DNA from: Vulcanimicrobiota bacterium
GTDB lineage: Bacteria > Vulcanimicrobiota > Vulcanimicrobiia > Vulcanimicrobiales > Vulcanimicrobiaceae
Assembly: GCA_019233415.1 (NCBI GenBank)
Contig: JAFAMK010000213.1
Span: forward strand, 1 to 20,330
DNA: 20,330 nucleotides
Direction: 5' to 3'
Numbering within the stretch: the first letter of the stretch is position 1; every line of letters starts with the position of its first letter. Positions 7,193-14,357 of this stretch are shown in pieces. The notes under the pieces are model-generated. The model made no database searches and was not told the DNA's origin. It saw nothing but the letters and a program-made list of their open reading frames with translations. Position numbers and translations under genes: made by a program.

Positions 7193-8061
7193 GGTGCGAA
7201 TGACGCCGCCGCGACCGGCGCGGGTGTCCCGGGCGTACCGACGACGCGGTGCTTGAGCCCGAACAGCCGCGCGACGAACGAATGCGAGGTCTCCCAGCGC
7301 ACCGGCAGCGGCGTCTCGATGGGCACGCTGTTCGGGTCGAGCGCATCCAAGTACGGCGAATGACGCGGATGCCACGGCTTCGGCTTGCGCGCCGGCGAGA
7401 CGCGGCGCGGGGCGACCGGCGCCGGAATCAGCGCCAGTGCCGCGCGGGCAGCGCGCGCTTCGAACGCAACGAGAAAGGCGTGGCGCGTGCGCAGGACGCT
7501 TTCGACATAGGCCTGCGTCTCACGATACGGCGGAACGCCGTGATAGCGCGAGACGGCAGCCGGCCCGGCATTGTACGACGCGAGCGCCAGCCGCATCCGC
7601 GTCAGCGAATCGCTCCCCGCGAAGTGGTTGAGCAGCCGCCGCAGATAGCGCGCGGTCCCATCGAGGTTCTCGTACGGTTCGAGCGCGTCGACGTCGAGCC
7701 TCGCCGCCGTTTCCGGCATCAGCTGCCCGTACCCGAGCGCACCGACCGGCGAAACTGCCCGCGCATGCCACGCCGACTCGACCGTCACGAGCGCCCCGAG
7801 CAAACACGGGTCCAACTCGTAGTACGACGACAGCAACAACACCCGCTTCGCCAATTCGCGCCGCGCCGCAACCGGCAGCCGCGCATTCGCCGTCCCCAGC
7901 GCATCGGCATACCGCGCGACCGCGCCAACCTCGCTCATCGTCTGCGGTCCGGCAGCGCTCGTCTGCGCTCCCACCGGCTGCCCAAACGCAAACACCGCGG
8001 ACGTCGCAACGAGCCCGACCGCAAGCGACATACGAGAACGCTGACCGAGCAAAAACGACAT
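7177..8061 (-). CDS. Exported lytic transglycosylase (SLT/GH23 family)
   Basis: 294 residues. The N-terminus is a basic start, a hydrophobic stretch (about 11-27) and a likely signal-peptidase site near VGA (30-32), so the protein is exported. The SLT domain spans about 72-190: catalytic glutamate E95 in TVESAWH, GALGYGQLMPETA at 107-119, and ASYNAGP at 161-167, with PYRETQAYV after it. Such enzymes cleave peptidoglycan between N-acetylmuramic acid and N-acetylglucosamine. A C-terminal tail of about 90 residues is rich in proline and basic residues and has no domain I recognise. The ATG at 8061 is preceded by GAAGG at a good distance; an internal ATG at 8031 lacks one and would cut the signal peptide's basic start. 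It lies 125 nt downstream of udgX on the same strand. Confidence 0.92.
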   Translation of the reverse strand: MSFLLGQRSRMSLAVGLVATSAVFAFGQPVGAQTSAAGPQTMSEVGAVARYADALGTANARLPVAARRELAKRVLLLSSYYELDPCLLGALVTVESAWHARAVSPVGALGYGQLMPETAARLDVDALEPYENLDGTARYLRRLLNHFAGSDSLTRMRLALASYNAGPAAVSRYHGVPPYRETQAYVESVLRTRHAFLVAFEARAARAALALIPAPVAPRRVSPARKPKPWHPRHSPYLDALDPNSVPIETPLPVRWETSHSFVARLFGLKHRVVGTPGTPAPVAAASFAPAGLR

Positions 8062-8161
8062 CGGCGCCTTCAGTCGTCGTCCAGCCGACCCTCCAACCTG
8101 AGCCCAACCCACCACACCGTGAGCCCCGCCACTCGCGGACCGTACAATCGTAAGCCGACGA

Positions 8162-8192
8162 CAGGCGCTCGCCTGACTGCTGGAAATCAGGC
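8162..8192. terminator. Two overlapping, mutually exclusive hairpins at the udgX 3' end
   Basis: TCAGGC (8187-8192) includes the udgX stop and pairs with GCCTGA (8171-8176), giving a 6-bp stem with a 10-nt loop. CGCCTG (8170-8175) can instead pair with CAGGCG (8162-8167). The two stems share bases, so only one can form at a time. No T-tract is seen. This may end udgX transcription or protect its 3' end before the transglycosylase gene. Confidence 0.3.
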
Positions 8193-8804
8193 CGGAGCGC
8201 GTTCTTGCCGTGTGTCTGCGAGCGCCTGTGCGACGACGTGCAGGTCGTCGACGAATCGTGCTCGTTCGGCGTGGCGCGTTTCGTCGTCGGGGGAGCGTAG
8301 GATCGCCGACGGGTGGATCGTTGCGAAGACCAGGGGTGCGAGATCGGAGGCGAGTTGCTCCCCGCGGTGTGCGGTTAGGCGGAAGGACGGGCCGAGGAGT
8401 GCCCGCGCCGCGGTGGCGCCGAGCGTGACGAGCGCTTGTGGCCGTACGGCTGCGATCTCGCCGTCGAGCCACGGGCGGCAAGCGCGGATTTCAATTTGCT
8501 TCGGCTGTTGATGGATTCGCCGCTTGCCGCGCTCGATGAACTTGAAGTGCTTGACCGCATTCGTGATGTAGACGTCGCGTTCGTCGATGCCGGCCTCGCT
8601 CAGCGCGCTGTGTAGCAGTTTCCCCGCGGGTCCGACGAACGGATGTCCTTCCTTGTCTTCGGAGTCGCCGGGCTGTTCGCCGACGAGCATGATGTGCGCG
8701 CCGGGACGGCCCTCGCCGAAGACGGTCTGCGTCGCGTGCTTGTAGAGGTCGCATGCCGTGCAGCGCGCCGCGGACTCGCGGAGTCCTCGCAGCGATGTGT
8801 TCAC
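8187..8804 (-). CDS. udgX: UdgX-type uracil-DNA glycosylase (family 4-like, covalent uracil binder)
   Basis: 205 residues of the uracil-DNA glycosylase superfamily. Motif I is GEQPGD (42-47), followed by FVGPAGKLL; motif II is HPSAIL (164-169). The decisive feature is KRRIH (94-98) after NAVKHFKF, the loop unique to UdgX, whose histidine (H98 here) is known in the mycobacterial protein to form a covalent bond with the deoxyribose after uracil removal. The Fe-S ligands appear to be C15, C18 and C109; H86 lies where family 4 enzymes have another cysteine. It acts on uracil in DNA and may be a suicide-type repair enzyme. It starts with GTG at 8804, with GGAG a little far upstream (about 12 nt). 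It is divergent from the LysR gene. Confidence 0.92.
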   Translation of the reverse strand: MNTSLRGLRESAARCTACDLYKHATQTVFGEGRPGAHIMLVGEQPGDSEDKEGHPFVGPAGKLLHSALSEAGIDERDVYITNAVKHFKFIERGKRRIHQQPKQIEIRACRPWLDGEIAAVRPQALVTLGATAARALLGPSFRLTAHRGEQLASDLAPLVFATIHPSAILRSPDDETRHAERARFVDDLHVVAQALADTRQERAPA

Positions 8805-8886
8805 TGCCGCGGCAGCTCCGAAGGGGTGAGGCTCATGCAGACCGTGTACCGCACAATGTCGAGGATACGAAAAACTAGCGCTCGCC

Positions 8887-8920
8887 TAGCTGGACAGCGG
8901 TAGAGCAAGAGGATTGTGGC
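8887..8920 (+). other. tRNA-like 5'-half fragment (possible tRNA-His remnant)
   Basis: The segment reads TAGCT, then GGA, then CAGCGGTAGAGCA, the usual tRNA D-arm sequence with a 3-nt insertion, followed by GGATTGTGGC, which looks like an anticodon loop with GTG (His) at 8916-8918. The 3' side of the anticodon stem does not pair, and no GGTTCGA T-arm or acceptor 3' strand follows. It is therefore not a working tRNA. It may be a decayed or integration-related fragment, or a chance likeness. Confidence 0.25.
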
Positions 8921-8951
8921 GCCGAACACGAAGGACGGAAGCGAGGCTGGG

Positions 8952-8957
8952 GGAGGA
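8952..8957 (+). promoter_or_regulatory. Strong ribosome-binding site fixing the LysR GTG start
   Basis: GGAGGA lies 5 nt before the GTG at 8963, a near-ideal Shine-Dalgarno and spacing. It decides in favour of GTG, which also gives the expected LysR N-terminus. Confidence 0.75.
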
Positions 8958-8962
8958 CCGTC

Positions 8963-9883
8963 GTGCTGATTCGGCAGCTTGAGTACTTGGTGGCGCTGGC
9001 GCGAGAGAAGCATTTCGCGCACGCGGCGGAGCGGTGTGAGATTTCTCAGCCGGCGCTTTCGCTGGCGCTCAAGCAGCTCGAGAGCGAGCTGGGCGTGCCA
9101 ATCGTGCTGCGGGGGAACCGGTTTCGCGGGTTCACGGTCGAGGGCGAGATCGTGCTCAAGTGGGCGCGGCGGATTCTCGACGACGAGCAGGCGTTTCGCC
9201 AGGAGCTGCGGGTGAGCGCGGGGACGCTGAGCGGTCAACTACGGCTCGGCGTGATCCCGTCGGCCACGTCGCTCTCGGCGGCGCTTGCGACGGCGTTCGC
9301 GCGCGAGCATCCCGGCGTGTCGGTCACCGACCTCGAGTTGACGTCGATCGAGATTCTGCGCGAGATCGCCGCGTTCGAGCTGGACGCGGGGATCACGTAC
9401 ATCGACAACGAGCCGCTCGACCACGTGCGCTCGATCCCCATCGGGCGCGAGGAGTACGTCCTCGTCACGCCGCCCGATTCGCCGGTCGCCGGTCGCGCGA
9501 CCGTGACGTGGCGCGAGGCGGCGGAACTGCCGCTGTGCCTGCTCTATCGCGACATGCAGAACCGCCGGATCATCGAGTCCGTCTTCGAGGGCGTCGGCGC
9601 GACGCCGAACGCGCGCGTCGAGACGAACTCGATGATGAGCAAGTACACGTATCTGCGGTCGGGGACGTGGTCGAGCATCATGCCGCGCAGCGTGATCGAT
9701 TGGCTCGCGCCACCGCCGGGGATGCACGTCGCAGCGCTCGTCGAGCCGACCGTCTCCAAGACGATCGGCTTGGTGACGGCGCACCGCACGCCCGTCCCCC
9801 CGCTGTTGTTCGCATTCTGGCAGCACGTCGAGCGCGCCGCGCCGATCATCGACCTCGCGGCGCCGACCTTGCTGGCGACCTGA
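8963..9883 (+). CDS. LysR-family transcriptional regulator, probable regulator of formate dehydrogenase
   Basis: 306 residues. The winged helix-turn-helix lies in residues 1-60 (RQLEYLVALAREKHFAHAA, then ISQPALSLALKQLE), and the effector-binding domain at about 90-295 starts with LRLGVIPSAT. LysR proteins bind DNA as tetramers and respond to a small metabolite. The gene is in tandem, 116 nt upstream of the NAD formate dehydrogenase gene, and a LysR-type inverted repeat with a promoter lies in that gap, so control of formate oxidation is likely; the effector (formate or a related C1 compound) is inference. The tandem order differs from the common divergent LysR layout. A 5-bp hairpin follows its stop. 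Confidence 0.93.
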   Translation: MLIRQLEYLVALAREKHFAHAAERCEISQPALSLALKQLESELGVPIVLRGNRFRGFTVEGEIVLKWARRILDDEQAFRQELRVSAGTLSGQLRLGVIPSATSLSAALATAFAREHPGVSVTDLELTSIEILREIAAFELDAGITYIDNEPLDHVRSIPIGREEYVLVTPPDSPVAGRATVTWREAAELPLCLLYRDMQNRRIIESVFEGVGATPNARVETNSMMSKYTYLRSGTWSSIMPRSVIDWLAPPPGMHVAALVEPTVSKTIGLVTAHRTPVPPLLFAFWQHVERAAPIIDLAAPTLLAT

Positions 9884-9897
9884 CCGCCGGCAGGCGG
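9884..9897 (+). terminator. Small hairpin after the LysR stop
   Basis: CCGCC-GGCA-GGCGG forms a 5-bp GC stem with a 4-nt loop directly after the stop codon. There is no T-tract, so termination may be partial at most. It would help separate the regulator's transcript from that of the formate dehydrogenase. Confidence 0.25.
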
Positions 9898-9901
9898 GCG
9901 A

Positions 9902-9930
9902 TTTGCGCAGCTAATCGCGTCATCTGCAAA
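9902..9930 (+). promoter_or_regulatory. Candidate LysR operator upstream of formate dehydrogenase
   Basis: TTTGCGCAG (9902-9910) and CTGCAAA (9924-9930) form an inverted repeat apart from one extra base in the left arm. It ends 6 nt before the proposed -35 box, the usual place for a LysR activator site. That it binds the adjacent regulator is inference. Confidence 0.4.
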
Positions 9931-9936
9931 ATCGAC

Positions 9937-9965
9937 TTGAGTGGGTGTTCACTCCGCGCTATCGT
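9937..9965 (+). promoter_or_regulatory. Candidate sigma70-type promoter for formate dehydrogenase
   Basis: TTGAGT (9937-9942), a 17-nt spacer, then TATCGT (9960-9965). Both hexamers are fair matches to the consensus and the spacing is ideal. The expected start site leaves a leader of about 28 nt before the ATG at 10000, with GAGGTG as ribosome-binding site. Confidence 0.45.
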
Positions 9966-9999
9966 GGCAGGCGAACAAACTTTGCCCACGAGGTGCAAC

Positions 10000-11175
10000 A
10001 TGGCGAAGATCGTCTGCGTTCTCTACGACGATCCGGTCGATGGCTACCCGACGTCCTACGCGCGCGCGGACTTGCCGGCGCTCACGCAGTATCCGGGCGG
10101 GCAGGCGCTCCCGACCCCGAAGGCGATCGACTTCCGACCAGGCGAGTTGCTCGGCAGCGTCTCCGGCGCGCTCGGTTTGCGCGAGTTTCTGCAGGACCTC
10201 GGCCATACGCTCGTCGTGACGTCGGACAAGGACGCCCCCGACTCGGTCTTCGAGCGTGAGCTGGTCGACGCGGACGTCGTCATTTCGCAGCCGTTCTGGC
10301 CCGCGTACCTCACTGCCGAGCGATTCGCGAAGGCGCCGAAGCTCAAGCTCGCGATCACCGCGGGGATCGGCTCCGACCACGTCGACCTCGCGGCGGCGAT
10401 CGCGCACGGCGTGACCGTCGCCGAAGTGACGTACTGCAACAGCATCAGCGTCGCCGAGCACGTGGTGATGGTGATCCTCTCGCTGGTGCGGAACTACATC
10501 CCCTCGTACCAGTGGGTCGTCAAGGGGGGCTGGAACATCGCCGACTGCGTCGCGCGCAGCTATGATCTCGAAGGGATGGTCGTCGGAACCGTCGCGGCCG
10601 GACGGATCGGTCTCGCGGTGCTGCGCCGGCTCGCACCGTTCGGCGTGCAGCTGCACTATACCGACCGGCACCGGTTGCCCGAGGCGATCGAGCGTGAACT
10701 GAACCTCACCTTCCATCCGAACGCGCAGTCGATGGTGCCGGTCTGCGACGTCGTTACGATCAACGCGCCGCTCCACCCCGAGACGGAGCACCTGTTCGAC
10801 GACACGCTCATCGCGACGATGAAGCGCGGCGCCTATTTGATAAACACGGCCCGTGCGCGCATCGTCGACCGCGACGCCGTCGTCCGCGCGCTGGAGAGCG
10901 GACAGCTCGCGGGCTACGCCGGCGACGTGTGGTATCCGCAGCCGGCGCCGGCCGACCATCCGTGGCGCACGATGCCGCACCACGGCATGACGCCGCACAT
11001 TTCCGGTTCGAGCCTCTCCGCGCAGGCGCGCTACGCCGCCGGGACGCGCGAGATTCTCGAGTGCTGGTTCGACGGCCGACCGATTCGCGAGGAGTACCTC
11101 ATCGTCGACGGCGGCAAGCTGGCCGGAGCCGGCGCGCACGCGTACAGCGTCGCGAAGACAGCCGCGACCGTCTGA
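10000..11175 (+). CDS. fdh: NAD-dependent, metal-independent formate dehydrogenase
   Basis: 391 residues of the D-2-hydroxyacid dehydrogenase superfamily, very like the well-studied Pseudomonas sp. 101 enzyme and shifted by one residue from its numbering. Substrate-site P98-F99 (SQPFWPAYL), N147 (TYCNSIS), R285 (NTARARIVD) and catalytic H333 (TPHISGSSLSAQ) are all present, as are the dinucleotide loop GTVAAGRIG (196-204) and D222 (YTDRHRLP), which selects NAD over NADP. It oxidises formate to CO2 with production of NADH in the cytoplasm. Many relatives read NTARG here; NTARA is a small change next to the catalytic arginine. It follows the LysR gene with its own promoter and is convergent with the GSCFA gene, 6 nt apart. 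Confidence 0.96.
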   Translation: MAKIVCVLYDDPVDGYPTSYARADLPALTQYPGGQALPTPKAIDFRPGELLGSVSGALGLREFLQDLGHTLVVTSDKDAPDSVFERELVDADVVISQPFWPAYLTAERFAKAPKLKLAITAGIGSDHVDLAAAIAHGVTVAEVTYCNSISVAEHVVMVILSLVRNYIPSYQWVVKGGWNIADCVARSYDLEGMVVGTVAAGRIGLAVLRRLAPFGVQLHYTDRHRLPEAIERELNLTFHPNAQSMVPVCDVVTINAPLHPETEHLFDDTLIATMKRGAYLINTARARIVDRDAVVRALESGQLAGYAGDVWYPQPAPADHPWRTMPHHGMTPHISGSSLSAQARYAAGTREILECWFDGRPIREEYLIVDGGKLAGAGAHAYSVAKTAATV

Positions 11176-11181
11176 AGGTCG
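11165..11181. terminator. Short inverted repeat between convergent fdh and GSCFA genes
   Basis: CGACC (11165-11169) and GGTCG (11177-11181) form a 5-bp stem with a 7-nt loop, spanning the fdh stop and ending just before the GSCFA stop. The stem is short and a repeat of this size can arise by chance in GC-rich DNA. Confidence 0.2.
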
Positions 11182-12339
11182 TCAGGGGCCGAGCAAGTCG
11201 TCGAGGTTGCCGGGTGAGTCGACGGCGCGCAGCGGGCGGCCTTCGGCGCGCCCGTAGGCGAGCCAGTGCTCGTAGCCGCTCGCGAACCGGCACGCGAGGA
11301 CCGCGTCGTGGACGTCGGGGTTCGCGAACAAGTAGTGCAACTCGACGAACTCCGGGTGCGGGCGCTCGCGCGTGACCCCGTATGTGCGCAGGAAGTCGCC
11401 CGTGATCGTGTCGACCGCGGCGTCAAGGACGTGCAGGTCGTCGGCGCCGCTGTAGGTGAGCGCGCGGTTCGAGACGGTAACGGCCTCGTAGCTCGGATAA
11501 TACTGCACGTTCGCGCGGTCGCGTGCCGAGTCGTCGGCTGCGACGCGCAGGACGGACTTCGAGTAGGTGTTGGCGACGAGGACGTCCTGGCCGGTGAACG
11601 ACTCGCGCATCGGCACCGGTGAGACCGTGACGACGATCCGCACGCCGGGTGCCGCGTGTGCCCCGAGCAGATCGTAGACCGCGCGCAACGCCGCGAGATT
11701 CTCTGCGTAGTCGGTGACGTGCAGGCGAAAGCGGCCGGGGGAACGTCGCGTCTGCGCGAGCGACGGCGCGGCGTTGAGCATCACCCTGGCCTGCGCGTCG
11801 TACCAGGCTTCGATGAGCCCGAGCGTGATGACGACGACCGTCGCGCTGCGGATGCGGCGGAAGTATTCCGTGACCATCACGCGGCGCGCGCGTGCGTCAT
11901 CGAGCGGAAGCGGCACCGCGCTCGGCGCGAGCTGCAGATCGCGCCAGCCCTCGTCGGTTTCGACGAGCGAGCTGGCGGGGAACGGCTCGCCGGCGAGAGA
12001 CCAGCGCAGCTCGTTGAGGATCGAGCCGGTCGTGAACTTGTTGACGTACGCGTTGGGGCGACCGGTGCGCTTCTCGAATGCGATCGACTTGCTCTCGACC
12101 GCGATTCCTCGGTAGATCAGGTGCTCTTCGATGTTCCGCGCGAAGCACGATCCGATGCAGAAGAAGACGTCGTCTTGGTTCAGCGTGAACTTCGGCGTGA
12201 CGCGCGGCAGCGCGATTCCGGCCGCGAGCCGGCCGTGCGCGCTCTCGCCGTAGGCGGGATCGGTGGCGGCAGCGATCCAGCGCGAGGCTTTCGACGCGAG
12301 GAGGTTGCGCCAGGCAACCTCCCCGTCGATCTGCGTCAT
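11182..12339 (-). CDS. GSCFA-domain protein with C-terminal YGRxEGR module
   Basis: 385 residues. The family signature GSCFA is at 63-67 (FFCIGSCFARNIEEHL), followed by YVNKFTTGSILNEL (98-111), both typical of the GSCFA domain, which belongs to a GDSL/SGNH-like esterase group tied to surface polysaccharides in other bacteria. In that fold the motif's serine would be the nucleophile; this is family knowledge. The C-terminus, about 332-370, has a motif around NPDV, HWLAYGRAEGR that recurs in glycan-related proteins. No signal peptide is seen, so it is probably cytoplasmic. Its ATG overlaps the OPT transporter's TGA (ATGA), so it is translationally coupled as the last gene of a four-gene operon. 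Substrate unknown. Confidence 0.85.
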   Translation of the reverse strand: MTQIDGEVAWRNLLASKASRWIAAATDPAYGESAHGRLAAGIALPRVTPKFTLNQDDVFFCIGSCFARNIEEHLIYRGIAVESKSIAFEKRTGRPNAYVNKFTTGSILNELRWSLAGEPFPASSLVETDEGWRDLQLAPSAVPLPLDDARARRVMVTEYFRRIRSATVVVITLGLIEAWYDAQARVMLNAAPSLAQTRRSPGRFRLHVTDYAENLAALRAVYDLLGAHAAPGVRIVVTVSPVPMRESFTGQDVLVANTYSKSVLRVAADDSARDRANVQYYPSYEAVTVSNRALTYSGADDLHVLDAAVDTITGDFLRTYGVTRERPHPEFVELHYLFANPDVHDAVLACRFASGYEHWLAYGRAEGRPLRAVDSPGNLDDLLGP

Positions 12340-14357
12340 GCCAGCCGGCGCGCGACCCCGCCGACCCAGCGGTAGAGGAAGATCAGGACGACCGCGCAGC
12401 CGACGAGCCCGAGCCACATCGACGGGCGCGCGAACGCGTCCGTGATGCCCGGAAGTCCCAGCGGCGCGTCGCGGTTCAGCGCGACGATCAGCCCGGAGAG
12501 CAGCACGCCGAACAGGCTCTCGCCGACGATCAGGCCAGATGCGAGCAGGATGCCCAGGCGCTTGCCCGCGGCGGGATTCGGACGCGTCGCGACCCAGTTG
12601 TCGTACGCCTTGCCGGCGAACGCGCCGACGACGACCATGAACGTCACCGACATCGGCAGGTAGATGCCGAGCGCGACCGCGAGCGGCGGACACTGGCGGC
12701 GCGTCTTGCCGCGGCGCAGGGCCTCGTCGACGGCGACGATCGCGAAGCCGATGAGCGCGCCGATCCCGACCAGGTTCCAGGCGAGCTTGCCGGTGATGAT
12801 GCCGTCGGCGAGCGCGGAGATCAGCGTCGCCTGCGGTGCGGCGAGTGGCTGCGCGGTGATTCCGTGGATCGGCGAGCCGAGGAAGCCGTACGCGTGGTTG
12901 AGGAGGTCGAGGATCGGCGGGATGACGGCCGCGCCGAAGGCGACGCCGACGACGAGCGCGACCTGCTGTTTCCACGGCGTCGCGCCGACGAGCTGGCCGG
13001 TCTTGAGGTCCTGCAGATTGTCGTTCGAGATCGTCGCGATGTTGATGATGATCGCGGTGACGAACAACGAATAGGCGACCAGCGCTTTCGCGGCGTTCGG
13101 ATCACTTGGGTGCGCGACGCCGACCAGCAGCAGCGCGGCGCCGAGCACCGTCAGGATTGCCAGCCCCGAAACCGGCGAGTTCGACGACCCGATCAGCCCC
13201 GCCATGTAGCCGCAGACCGCCGCGACGACGAGTCCGGCCACGACGATGTACACGATCGCGCCGATGACGAGCGGAATCGCCGCAGTGCCGATTGCCGTCC
13301 CGTTCAGGAACGAAGCGAGCAGCACGGCGAGCGGGATCAGGCACAGACCGCTGACGATGAGGACCTGGTTGAACGGAATGTCTTGCTCGGTGATCGGCAG
13401 CGCGGCGCCGTCGCCGTTCGTGCGCGCGCGCGCGGCGGCCAGCGACGAGATCACGCCGGTGACGACCGGCCGCGCGAGTCGTCCGAGCGACCAGATCGCC
13501 GCGACGCCGATCGCGCCCGCGCCGACCAGGCGAACCTGATGGCGGAAGACGTCGTTCGCGAGCGCGGCGGTGTCGGCGACCGGCGCGTGCATCGACGAGT
13601 AGATCGGCACGAGGACGCCCCACGCCAGCACGATCCCGACGAGCATCGCGACGCCGACCGTTACACCGACGAGGTGCCCGACGCCGACGAGCGCGAGCTG
13701 CAGGCCGATGTCGAGCCCGCTGACCGTGTTGCCGGCGCCCAGGCGCACGTTGCCGACCACGTCGGTCGCGAAGGTCTTCGTCGCCTCGATCGCCGCGACG
13801 GCGGCGCTGACGATCGAGCCCCACACGATCACGACCAAGCCCGCCTTGTTCTCGGCGGCCGCCGCGGCGTTCTCGGTGCCGGCGCCCGCGCTTGCCCCGA
13901 CTTCGAGAACCTCGGCCGCGGCGACGCCTTCGGGGTACGGCAGGTCGCTGCCGGTGACCATCGCGCGGCGCAGCGGGACGCTGTACATGACGCCCAGGAT
14001 GCCGCCGAACACGCAGATGCCGAACGACTGCCAGAACGGAAATCCGGTCCACCAGCCGACCATCACCAGGCCCGGGAGGACGAAGATGATCGACGAGAGC
14101 GTCCCCGCCGCCGACGCGATCGTCTGGACGATGTTGTTTTCCCAGATCGTCGCGTTGCGCACGGCGCGCAGCACCGCCATCGAGATGACCGCGGCCGGGA
14201 TCGACGAGGCGAACGTCAGCCCGACCTTCAGGCCTAGGTACACGTTAGCGGCCGTGAAGACCAGTGTGATCAGCGCGCCGAGCGCGATCCCCCGCGCCGT
14301 CAGTTCGACGCGTTTGTCGGTTGCACGGGCGATCGTGACGACGTCGCTCCCGGTCAT
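12336..14357 (-). CDS. OPT-family (oligopeptide/metal-siderophore) transporter
   Basis: 673 residues, nearly all hydrophobic helices (about 14-16), the normal size for prokaryotic OPT proteins. The N-terminal part with ANVYLGLKVGLTFASSIPAA and the region LPYPEGVAAAEVL are characteristic of the family. It moves peptides or metal chelates across the inner membrane, probably driven by protons; which substrate is not decidable here. The ATG at 14357 overlaps the transketolase C-half stop (ATGA), and its own TGA overlaps the GSCFA start in the same way, so all three are translationally coupled. Longer open reading upstream of this ATG is only a shadow of the transketolase gene. Confidence 0.92.
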   Translation of the reverse strand: MTGSDVVTIARATDKRVELTARGIALGALITLVFTAANVYLGLKVGLTFASSIPAAVISMAVLRAVRNATIWENNIVQTIASAAGTLSSIIFVLPGLVMVGWWTGFPFWQSFGICVFGGILGVMYSVPLRRAMVTGSDLPYPEGVAAAEVLEVGASAGAGTENAAAAAENKAGLVVIVWGSIVSAAVAAIEATKTFATDVVGNVRLGAGNTVSGLDIGLQLALVGVGHLVGVTVGVAMLVGIVLAWGVLVPIYSSMHAPVADTAALANDVFRHQVRLVGAGAIGVAAIWSLGRLARPVVTGVISSLAAARARTNGDGAALPITEQDIPFNQVLIVSGLCLIPLAVLLASFLNGTAIGTAAIPLVIGAIVYIVVAGLVVAAVCGYMAGLIGSSNSPVSGLAILTVLGAALLLVGVAHPSDPNAAKALVAYSLFVTAIIINIATISNDNLQDLKTGQLVGATPWKQQVALVVGVAFGAAVIPPILDLLNHAYGFLGSPIHGITAQPLAAPQATLISALADGIITGKLAWNLVGIGALIGFAIVAVDEALRRGKTRRQCPPLAVALGIYLPMSVTFMVVVGAFAGKAYDNWVATRPNPAAGKRLGILLASGLIVGESLFGVLLSGLIVALNRDAPLGLPGITDAFARPSMWLGLVGCAVVLIFLYRWVGGVARRLA

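Noticed and set aside
8187..8804. Ordinary family 4 uracil-DNA glycosylase
   Set aside because: Only three cysteines are present, with His at the site of another ligand, and the KRRIH loop is specific to UdgX.
8805..8962. SOS (LexA) box controlling udgX
   Set aside because: No CTGT-N8-ACAG or GAAC-N4-GTTC site was found in the divergent gap.
12864..14237. Plus-strand open frame of 457 codons antisense to the OPT gene
   Set aside because: Asp/Arg-rich sequence without domains; the opposite strand has a clear multi-helix transporter.
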